Origin: Corbicula japonica
Taxonomy: Eukaryota > Mollusca > Bivalvia > Venerida > Cyrenidae
Length of the DNA: 64,000 nucleotides
Direction of reading: 5' to 3'
NCBI GenBank assembly: GCA_038501625.1
Contig: JAZAYU010000003.1
Coordinates: forward strand, 4,602,796 to 4,666,795
The notes under the pieces are model-generated. The model ran no database searches and was not told the DNA's origin. It saw only the letters and a list, made by a program, of their open reading frames with translations. How positions within the stretch are numbered: the first letter of the stretch is position 1; every line of letters starts with the position of its first letter. Below are positions 57,301 through 64,000 of this stretch, piece by piece. A program made the translations under genes and the position numbers.

Positions 57301-60300
57301 GATCTTTTCTGAAAAAAGTATGCTATTATGTTGCATAACATAAGGAAGCTTGATGCAAAACCAGAGTATCTTCTTTAAAGTTCTGTACTAGTTATACCAC
57401 TATTGTGCCAAGCACTCAATAAGTGAATCTTTCAAAGAATTTCTTTTCAATATATTTGTTGTTTACAGAACTTTTATTTAAGGGTCTGTGAGATGATATT
57501 TCAATTTTTGTCTGATGATCCATAAATGCTAACTTAAAGTTATATCTGTTTAGATAGTAGAATTAAGTTTAGTTGTTTCTGAAGGATAATTTTACTAGCA
57601 GAAAATGAGCAAATTAAGAAAATTATAGATTGTTTCTAGTGAGAGCTCTTATGTTGACAGTTATATCTTTGCTTTATTAACCTTTTCCTCCATATATACA
57701 CATTTTTACTCATGTGCAACCAGTGTAGATCCATGACGTCTAATCAGGATCTGCACTGCTTGCATTTTGGTCAGAAATAAGCTAATGAATCAAAAAGCAA
57801 ACAGAGCAGATTCTGATCAGACTAGACTCCATTCTCAGTTCTATAAATATGGGGCCAAGTTGATATTTGTAGTATGTAAAATACTAAATTTGTCAACTCT
57901 TAACATGTAAAATGTTACTGAATTTTTTTTAAGTTTCAAAAGATGTAAATGACTTGTTTATGTTTTCTTAATTATTGATCTAGCCATTTATTTCAATTGA
58001 TATTTTTAATAACAGTCTAGTGCTGTTTTGTGTACAGGTGTACAACAGGTAGCTCAGGAGATCAAAGGGAAGATAGAAGAGTTCAAACCCTTCATCCCAC
58101 TGATCCAGGGACTCCGAAACCCTGGAATGAGGAGCAGACATTGGGAACAGGTAGGGAGCCAAGGGGTCTACACATGAAATATTGACTACTGTAAAACCCC
58201 TCATACAGACCACCCTGAAATTAAAATCCCCTGATAATAAATACCCTGTTTCAATGTCCCCTTTATCAGTTTTGCACTGTTTTTTATCCTGGAATAAAGC
58301 CCACTTTTAAGACCACTTCTGTCCAGTCCTTGAAGTAGTCTTTATAGAGGGGTTTTAATTTAGTCCATTTAACATATAACCACAATCTGTGTACTTGAAC
58401 ACATATATAAAATTAGAGAATATTGGTTATAAAATAGTTTGAAAATTGTCTGAAGATTTCGGACAGTCTATCTATCTATAGATTTGGTATTTGATGTTGT
58501 CTTTTATTTTCATATATATTTTATTCCTCATCTTTCAATTAGTGGTGGATAGAGGTTGTTTACCCATGTAAATTAAACATAAATAATAATAAATATATGT
58601 AAATAAAACAATGTAGATTAACATTATGTTCCTTAAATATGTAGATAATGCAAAGAAGAAATGATTGTGAAACCAGAAATGATAAATTTAAATTTAGCCT
58701 TATCTCTTTCTTCAAATTTGGAAATACTTTATTTAAAAATATCACACGACTTGAATATTTTCAGTTGTCCAATGAGCTAGGCTTCTCAGTGGTGCCCAAG
58801 GCAAACCTGACATTCAGTAGATGTCTAGAAATGAACCTCAATGATCACATACAGACCATCGCCAAGGTTGCTGAGGTCGCTGGCAAGGAATACTCAATTG
58901 AACAGGTACTGCATAAATTTTGTTGTCTTAAGTGAGATTTTTTGTGTGTGTTCAAAAAATAATCAATAATAATGCTTGAAACGTTAAGAGAAATGAAAGT
59001 TTCAAGAGTTTGTTACTATATTGTGGGCATTGGAAGGTTTAATTTACCATTGATCCATTTGATTCCTGTAACATAACAATTTTTTTTCTTCATTGGGTTG
59101 CACTTTATTGCGTTATCCTTGGTATTTGAAGCATTCCATGGTTATCTCTGCTTCTAAACATTTTATATGATTGTTATTTGTTGGTAATATTTATTTTTAT
59201 TGTTCATATGTATAAAAATTATGTAAACCATTGTATGTTTCCTATGCCGAAATCCATCCATCCATCCATCCATCCATCCATCCATCCATCCATCCATCCA
59301 TCCATCCATCCATCCATCCATCCATCCATCCATCCATCCATCCATCCATCCATCCATTGTTTGTCATTTCACTACCAGTAGAGGTTTTCCACACAAGTTC
59401 TTGTGTATATGAAAACTTTAGATATGCATTACAACGCAGGCTAAGTGATGAGTTGACTGATCAGAATTTTCTCTGGTTTAGTGGCAAGAGTGAATGACAC
59501 TGTTTAGATTGTAGGCTGGGTGGTGTATGGTGGTTTCAGTGATTAACGTTTATGTGGGTTCAGCAGGAACTCTGCCAAAGATTATAAAACTGAGATTGGA
59601 AATCAGTTTCAAATCTCAAGCATCTGATTGGCAGAAATTGCTACTGGCCTCCATTTTAGGCAATCAGATGCTTGAGATTTGTGACCGGTCTCCTGATTTA
59701 GATTTATGATCTTGGGCCCAGGTGGAAGTAATTATTGAATAAACTGAGACACAACTGTACCATAACATGTCCTTGTTTTAGGCTCTAGACAAGATGGAGA
59801 AGGAATGGGAACCAGTCCAGTTTGAGATCATTGCATACAAGGAGACTGGTACGTACATCCTGCGCTCCTCGGAAGACACATCACAGCTGCTGGATGACCA
59901 CATTGTGATGACACAGAGCATGTCGTTCTCACCATACAAGAAACCATTTGAGGAGAGAATCAACAACTGGGAGAATAAACTCACAACGACACAGGTTTGT
60001 TTTCTGTCTGTGTTGATTCATTTGACATGGAAGCTGTTGTGAAGGCCATTTTTTGCTGTTTGCTTTTGTATTAATTCTTGAAGATGATTTCTTTAGTAAT
60101 GTTATTACCATACTTTGCTTTGTTGAAAAGCACAATATGTGGTGTGCATAAATAGAACTGAATTTTGAAAGTGAATTTTGTATCTTGTATATAATTTTAT
60201 TGTTTTTGTATAATTCAGACATTACCAATTCATATTTTTGCTAGATTTTTATATTAAGCTATTGAAAATGAAATAGCCAATATTCTAGATTTTTTATGAC

Positions 60301-63300
60301 TGGTTTTTTTGGGGCGCGCTATGCATAAAACATGGCCCAAGATAATAAAACTAAGTGGTGACCAGTCTCAAATCTCTGGATTTGAGACTGGTCTCCAGAT
60401 TTAGTTTATGATTGGCTACATATCAATATTAGATTGACATTATGCACTTTGTTGTAGGATGTACTTGATGAGTGGTTGAACTGCCAGAGAGCCTGGTTGT
60501 ACCTGGAGCCAATCTTTAGCTCTGAAGACATCAACAGACAGCTGCCAGTGGAGAGCAAGAGATATGCCACCATGGAGAGAATGTGGCGAAAAATCATGAA
60601 AAATGCAAAGGAAAACCCTCAGGTACTCTTTTTACACATTTAAATATCAGTCTGTGTTTTGTTAAATATGGTTTGCAATCAAAGTTAGTATGTTAGGAAA
60701 CAAATACAAAATAACATATATGTATATGCTTAAGTAATGTTATAGTGTCAACATCTGCCAAAGTCCAAGTCTGAGTACAAATGGCATGGTCCCAAGAATT
60801 TATTTGGGTGTAAATGCCCACCCGGCTAGCTCAGTGGATAGAGCATCGGACTGTCAATCCAGGGGTCGTGAGTTCGATCCCCAGCCGAGGCGGGAATAAT
60901 TTCTCCGTGACAATTGAACTCGGACATTGCGTCTGAGAGTCATTTGTCCCTCACCTCTGATTCAAGTGAGGAAGCAGTCAGTCGCTTGCGGAGAAATTGG
61001 TTAGTACTGGATAGAGACCCAGGAACACCGGTTAGGTGGACTGACCGCCGGGATATAACCCAGAAAAGTGTTGAAACCAGGCTTTAAACCCCAAACAAAC
61101 AAACAAACAAACAAAAATTTGGGTGTAAGCAGATCACAGCATTATTTGTTTCCACTATTCCTACATTACCACTTAATGTTGTTTTTTTTATGCTGGTGAT
61201 GTTTAAAATGTTGCTGACATCATTTGTCACTAGATGTATTTCTTCACCAGTTTGACAGTAAATATAATATTATTCTTGCTTTGTACAGGTGATCTCTTTG
61301 TGCCCAGACAGTCGCCTCCTGGACAACCTGAAGGAATGTAACAAGCTGTTGGAACAGGTACAGAAAGGGCTCAGTGAGTACCTGGAGACCAAACGTAATG
61401 CCTTCCCACGATTCTACTTCCTGTCTGATGACGAGCTTCTTGAGATCCTCTCACAGACCAAAGATCCGACAGCTGTACAGCCCCATCTCCGCAAGTGCTT
61501 TGAAAACATTGCTAAGGTACACACTCTATTTAACTAACTTAGCCTTGTTGTCCAGTAATACACCTTGTAGTCAATTTGCACCCAGTGTAGTTCCAAATTA
61601 GCCTGCATATCTACAAATTTCGATTTCAATTAGATTTTGACCCAGGAAGCACTTTCCGTAAACACTTGTTGCACTGTCTGCAGCAAAAGTTGTGGCTTAA
61701 AGTAAAGCAACCTGAAGGCATGATTAACAATGAACAACGTTCTGTCATTTATACTTTCCCACGCTACTTCATGACGAAAATATCAGTCCCTGCACATTGT
61801 GTTTGATGTTTTGGATGCAAGCCAAAATCTAATTGAAATTTAAAGTATTATTTTAATATTCATATTAGAATATTTCTGATGAATAAGCAAACAATGTAGA
61901 GCCTGATCAGACTGCATATTCAGATGTGCAGGCTGAATTGTTTAGATCTTGATGGCTGCACAAATGTCCAGTCTGATATACACTGGTTGCACATGTGATA
62001 TAAGCTCTGTCCATGGAGTTAAGACCTCATTATTGCACGAAGTTTACCTGGAGGGACCATTTCTTGGGGTGACTATTTTATGAAAATTGAAAGTTATGCC
62101 ATGTCTGCATTTGTTAAATGTAAAATAAAACCAAAGTGCAAATGCAAATTTAATGTGCATAAAATAAAACCGAAGTGCAAATGCAAATTTAATGTGCATA
62201 TGACACCTTTTTTCTGATGAACACAGTTTTCATGTTTAAATATTGTACTTTTTCAGAACATAATGTTTGGAAAAAATGATTAAACTTATATTCCATATAA
62301 CCCTTTTTAACACATGTCACATTTGAACACATGTGCAGTGTAGATCCAGATAAGCCGGCACATCTCTGCCATTTGATCAGGATTTGCCCCTTCCACTTTT
62401 TGTTCAGAAATAACCCAATAAATCAAAAAGGGAACAGTGTAGGAACTTGTCAGACAGAATGTGTGTGCCAGCTGATCTGGATTTACACTGTTCTCCCATG
62501 CCATCAATGCATATTATGTATGGAGGGAAGGGTTATTATTGCAATTTTGGTCTGATAAACACTTGTAAGATGACTTTTGGTTTGTGTGTTTTCAGTTACG
62601 TTTTGAGGAGGACCTGCAGATCACACGCATGTTTTCGGGTGAAGGTGAGGAGGTGGAGTTCCGAGGGAAGAAGCTCTATCCTACTGGCAATGTGGAGGAC
62701 TGGATGTTAGAGATAGAGAGCTGTATGAAGGAAAGTCTCAGACTCATCATTAAGGACAGCTTGAAGAATTATCAAGAGGTAAATGTTGACTTTCGTCAGC
62801 TTGAAACATAGAATTGTATGCTTTGTTAAAGTCCCAGTAACTTATACTTTGTGAATTATAATCATAAAATAAACTCTAAGTAAAGTCCTTTAACATCTTT
62901 CCCATTTTGATTTGACTGACCTTCAATTAAATGTGTTGCATACAATTATGCAATAATATTTCTTTAATGAGAAAAGTTATTGCTGAACAACTCATTTGAC
63001 TGTACTAGACATTAGAAATTTATTCAAAAAGTTCTAACGAACAAAAAAGCTGAAAAAATTCAAACTTACCAGATTATAAATAATGGAAATATCTGGCAAG
63101 AATGTGTTTCGGCTTTTTTAACAAAAAATGACTGGGTCAAGAGTATGCAAGTACAACTGATCTGTAATAAATCATAACTCTACCCACACCTTTTTGAGCA
63201 TTCTTAAAATTTGTGTGACTGTATGTACTATTCATTTAAATAAGTGTCTATGAAATTGTGAATGTAGTGAACTTACAATTTACTATATACAGGTTGTACA

Positions 63301-63661
63301 TCCAATAAAAAAAAGATGAATACAGTTGTCTTAAGACCACAATGTTCTGCTTTCAGATACCAAGGACTGAATGGGTGTTGAAGTGGCCAGGTCAGGTTGT
63401 GCTAGCTGGTTGTGGTGCTTACTGGGCCACCAATGTCACAGCCGCTCTGGAGCAGAACCGCCTGAAGGAAATGTTCCAGGGTGAAATCCTGCCACAGCTG
63501 AACGACCTCCGAGAGCTGGTGAGCCAGAAGATATCAAGGATTGGTCGCATGACTCTGTCTGCTCTCATTGTGATAGAGGTACACGCCAGAGATGTCATCA
63601 TCAACATGCTGGATAATAATGTGGAAAATGTCAACGACTTTGAATGGATCAGTCAGCTCAG
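41592..63661 (+). CDS. DNAH1: Axonemal dynein heavy chain 1 (DNAH1), 5' part: tail and linker, 26 exons
   Basis: Twenty-six exons join in phase from ATG at 41592 to 4,415 coding bases (about 1,471 residues) and run off the window. DNAH1 is the heavy chain of an inner-arm dynein (type d) of motile cilia and sperm flagella, converting ATP hydrolysis to microtubule sliding. Recognition rests on family-specific blocks in the right order: [13 protein letters not shown] near the N-terminus, [136 protein letters not shown] and [11 protein letters not shown]. The known protein is about 4,270 residues, so a third is present and the AAA+ ring lies beyond. ATG 41592 is the first in-frame ATG; a spliced leader exon is possible. 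Confidence 0.95.
41811..42021. mobile_element. TTAA-type MITE (family P) in DNAH1 intron 1
   Basis: Ends AACCCTTTACTCCATAGAT and AGTAAAGGGATAA; interior GTAGATCCAGATCATTTGGC and its mirrored half. The family consensus readable across copies is TTAA-CCCTTTCCTCCATA ... TATGGAGGAAAGGG-TTAA, about 240 bp, palindromic throughout. Confidence 0.85.
44610..44852. mobile_element. TTAA-type MITE (family P), near-full copy in DNAH1 intron 5
   Basis: Complete termini AACCCTTTCCTCCATAGAG and TATGGAGGAAAGGGTT. The internal halves mirror each other around a GTGTCTTTAGGTTATTTCTGAC spacer (the AATAACC-type loop). TTAA-flanked CCCT ends are what piggyBac-superfamily elements leave. Confidence 0.9.
45408..45790. 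mobile_element. Family P MITE interrupted by a nested family H hairpin
   Basis: The degraded left end (CTTCACTCCATTTATTTGG) and right end (CCCATGGGATACAGGGTTAA) belong to family P. A complete family H hairpin occupies 45599-45735 inside it, so H inserted after P. Confidence 0.85.
45599..45735. repeat. Hairpin family H, copy 2 (nested)
   Basis: Arms AAGGTTATAAAGCTGAGATT ... and its complement ending TTTTATAACCTT, with the core GCATCTGATTGGCTGAAATG and CATTTCAGCCAATCAGATGC. Nearly identical to the copy at 16305. Confidence 0.93.
46740..46870. mobile_element. Family P MITE, partial, DNAH1 intron 8
   Basis: Half element: CAGTGTAGAAGCTGATCAGA, GTCTGCTGATCTTGATCTGC, then CACATGCAATAAAGC. It ends about 20 bases before exon 46891. 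Confidence 0.65.
47425..47566. repeat. Hairpin family H, copy 3
   Basis: GGTTATAAAACTGAGC ... GCATCTGATTGGCTGAAATG ... GCCAATCAGATGCTTGAGAT ... TTATAGCC. A few extra bases occupy the loop (CATTCACCATTTTT). In DNAH1 intron 9. Confidence 0.9.
48262..48390. mobile_element. Family P MITE, partial, DNAH1 intron 10
   Basis: GTAGATCTAAATCTGCTGGC followed by CTCTGATCAGGATCTACACC and a degraded end (GAGTAAATGGTTAA). Confidence 0.6.
49968..50128. mobile_element. Family P MITE, internally deleted, DNAH1 intron 13
   Basis: Intact AACCCTTTCCTCCATATATA start, AATAAAGGGTT end and shortened middle (CAGATCAGGCGGCACATC, then CAGATCCTGGATGTGGATC). Confidence 0.85.
51079..51327. mobile_element. Family P MITE, near-full, DNAH1 intron 14
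   Basis: AACCCTTTCCTCCATAATAT start and TATGGAGGAAAGGGTT end. The interior includes TGCCGTCTGATGTGCCGTCT, a local duplication. Confidence 0.9.
52375..52608. mobile_element. Family P MITE, DNAH1 intron 15
   Basis: AACCCTTTCCTCCATATACC start; the loop has TTATTAGGTTATTTCTGACC; it ends TGAGTAAGGGTT. Confidence 0.88.
53272..53471. mobile_element. Family P MITE, DNAH1 intron 16
   Basis: AACCCTTTACGCCATATATA start and TTGAAGGGTT end, flanked by TTAA on both sides. It stops about 20 bases before exon 53492. Confidence 0.85.
53700..54055. mobile_element. Family P MITE plus a partial second copy, DNAH1 intron 17
   Basis: A full copy at 53700-53946 (CCCTTTCCTCCATAGATATG ... AGAGGAAAGGGTT) is followed at once by a partial copy (TTAACCCTAAGCACAGC ... 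GATCAGATCAGATCAGGG). Confidence 0.85.
54444..54595. repeat. Hairpin family H, copy 4 (diverged)
   Basis: GAGACCAGTCTCGAATCATA, GCATCTGATGGGTTGAAATG and ATTTCAACTAATCATATGC mirror each other imperfectly. In the 2.7-kb DNAH1 intron 18. Confidence 0.8.
55142..55379. mobile_element. Family P MITE, DNAH1 intron 18
   Basis: AGCCCTTTCGTTGATATATA start and AGTAAAGGGATA end. The interior is very well preserved (GATCCAGATCAGCCGGCACA and its mirror). Confidence 0.88.
55987..56220. mobile_element. Family P MITE, DNAH1 intron 18
   Basis: AATCCTTTCCTCCATAGACA start and TATATGGAGGAAAGGGTT end. Confidence 0.9.
56372..56510. mobile_element. Family P MITE, decayed, DNAH1 intron 18
   Basis: AACCCTTTGCTCTATGAATA start, then CAATCTGATCAGGGTCTGC and GAATCTACACTGGTTGCAC. 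The right terminus is lost. Confidence 0.65.
57083..63661 (+). CDS. DNAH1: DNAH1 exons 19-26: DHC_N2 linker
   Basis: Exons: 57083-57281, 58038-58150, 58765-58905, 59782-59994, 60458-60622, 61289-61516, 62596-62778 and 63357-63661. These encode about residues 957-1471, the linker that swings across the AAA ring during the power stroke. Conserved marks are [63 protein letters not shown] sequence in 60458, [14 protein letters not shown] and [14 protein letters not shown]. The window ends after [10 protein letters not shown], which precedes AAA1 by only a short distance, so the P-loop should appear in the next one or two exons. Identity to the vertebrate sequence is higher here than in the tail, as usual. 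Confidence 0.94.
57679..57825. mobile_element. Family P MITE, truncated, DNAH1 intron 19
   Basis: AACCTTTTCCTCCATATATA start, then CAGTGTAGATCC and TAATCAGGATCTGCACTGC. It breaks off after CAGATTCTGATCAGAC, where a scrap of the family H end (CTCAGTTCTATAA) begins. Confidence 0.75.
59252..59357. repeat. (ATCC)n microsatellite, ~26 units
   Basis: A perfect tetranucleotide run in DNAH1 intron 21. The Ile-His-Pro-Ser frames it creates are artefacts. Confidence 0.97.
59578..59713. repeat. Hairpin family H, copy 5
   Basis: ATTATAAAACTGAGATTGGA ... GCATCTGATTGGCAGAAATT ... GGCAATCAGATGCTTGAGAT, with the outer arm diverged. DNAH1 intron 21, 70 bases before exon 59782. Confidence 0.85.
60339..60412. 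repeat. Hairpin family H, copy 6 (short form)
   Basis: Only the outer arms remain: ATAATAAAACTAAGTGGTGA, GACCAGTCTCAAATCTC and its complement. The core with GCATCTGATTGG is deleted. It ends about 45 bases before exon 60458. Confidence 0.75.
60814..61118 (+). mobile_element. tRNA-derived SINE (Meta-SINE-like) with target-site duplication
   Basis: The tRNA head at about 60816-60893 has an A box (GGCTAGCTCAGTGGATAGAG) and a B box (GAGTTCGATCCCC). The anticodon loop CTGTCAA would give GTC (Asp). The body contains GGTTAGGTGGACTGACCGCC and GTTGAAACCAGGCTTTAAAC, which I recall as the conserved central domain of Meta-SINEs. The tail is (AAAC)n. A perfect 12-bp direct repeat ATTTGGGTGTAA flanks it (60802-60813 and 61119-61130), the mark of LINE-assisted insertion. 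It lies in DNAH1 intron 23 on the sense strand. Confidence 0.92.
61590..62023. mobile_element. Family P MITE, strongly decayed and interrupted, DNAH1 intron 24
   Basis: Fragments: CAGTGTAGTTCCAAATTAGC near 61586, CAATGTAGAGCCTGATCAGA near 61894, then CACTGGTTGCACATGTGATA and CCATGGAGTTAAG. The stretch between them is unrelated sequence. Confidence 0.55.
62122..62199 (+). repeat. Two-copy tandem duplication, 39-bp unit
   Basis: AAAATAAAACCAAAGTGCAA... and AAAATAAAACCGAAGTGCAA... follow each other directly and differ at one base. Confidence 0.9.
62299..62534. mobile_element. Family P MITE, DNAH1 intron 24
   Basis: AACCCTTTTTAACACATGTC start and TATGGAGGGAAGGGTT end. It stops about 60 bases before exon 62596. 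Confidence 0.85.
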
Positions 63662-64000
63662 GTATCTAAGATACTTTCTTCAACCCTATAAACTTCAAAT
63701 ACTAATACACTATAATCTAGACTAACTAAAGCCAAAAAAAAACAAATACAGGAATAATCAATATATACATTAATTTTAATTGACTTGCTTCATGGATAAA
63801 CATTCTTCAGACTAAAGAATAAGATAATCATTAATGGATTGGGACTCTTTGTATATCAATAGCATTTGGTTTAAATTTACCTGACCCAAACTGAGTTGAT
63901 TTTTGCACTGCTTGGTCTCTTTGTTGCATAATTATTTCAATAGGTTATAATTTTGTGTATGGTTTATAAGTTGAGGAAATAATGTAATGAATCAAAATGT
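63662..64000 (+). other. Start of DNAH1 intron 26
   Basis: It follows the donor AG|GTATCT. AT-rich with no repeat recognised. The next exon is outside the window. Confidence 0.6.

Noticed and set aside
59163..59497. Open frames of Ile-His-Pro-Ser or Met-Asp-Gly-Trp repeats
   Set aside because: They arise from the ATCC tetranucleotide repeat and have no splice or codon support.
60816..60893. tRNA-Asp(GTC)-like gene
   Set aside because: Boxes are present, but the acceptor stem pairs poorly and the unit is followed by a SINE body, simple tail and target duplication.
62307..62555. Frames on both strands reading DPDQ/LIRI-type peptides
   Set aside because: The same peptides recur wherever the family P MITE occurs (41.8, 55.2 and 56.0 kb), so they are repeat translations.

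Overview
The window is animal nuclear DNA: AT-rich, intron-dense, with short GT-AG exons and many small hairpin transposons. A tRNA-headed SINE whose body resembles the Meta-SINE type common in molluscs, together with an axonemal dynein gene, suggests a lophotrochozoan, most likely a bivalve mollusc. That placement is inference. Both genes were assembled by hand from splice sites, and the reading phase is consistent across every junction listed.

Left part (83-30441, + strand): the 3' end of one very large gene, with its start outside the window. I resolve 46 exons encoding about 2,495 residues. They give an ectodomain of about ten fibronectin-III-like modules (VDxTPP, NxAGL and GTxPGG signatures), a cysteine-rich insert, a furin-type RKRR site, a cadherin-like stretch ending in an NDPP motif, two EGF-like units, one transmembrane helix, and a 278-residue cytoplasmic tail. 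The tail is built mostly from small in-frame exons. I do not recognise a named orthologue.

Middle part (about 30.8-41.6 kb): no intact gene. It holds decayed transposons: a mariner relic, a LINE reverse-transcriptase C-terminus on the minus strand, a 625-bp foldback element, a pogo-like TIR element, a degenerate ~190-bp tandem array and several unclassified interspersed repeats.

Right part (41592-63661, + strand, continuing past the window): the first 26 coding exons, about 1,471 residues, of an inner-arm axonemal dynein heavy chain that I identify as DNAH1. The window covers the tail and linker and stops just before the AAA+ motor. Its introns carry some fifteen or more copies of a palindromic MITE with TTAA-flanked CCCTTTCC termini (piggyBac-like), a second near-perfect hairpin family, and a SINE with a clear 12-bp target-site duplication. 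The MITE is absent from the introns of the left-hand gene.

The two genes lie head to tail. Nothing in the sequence ties them functionally: one encodes a surface receptor or adhesion-like protein, the other a ciliary motor subunit.
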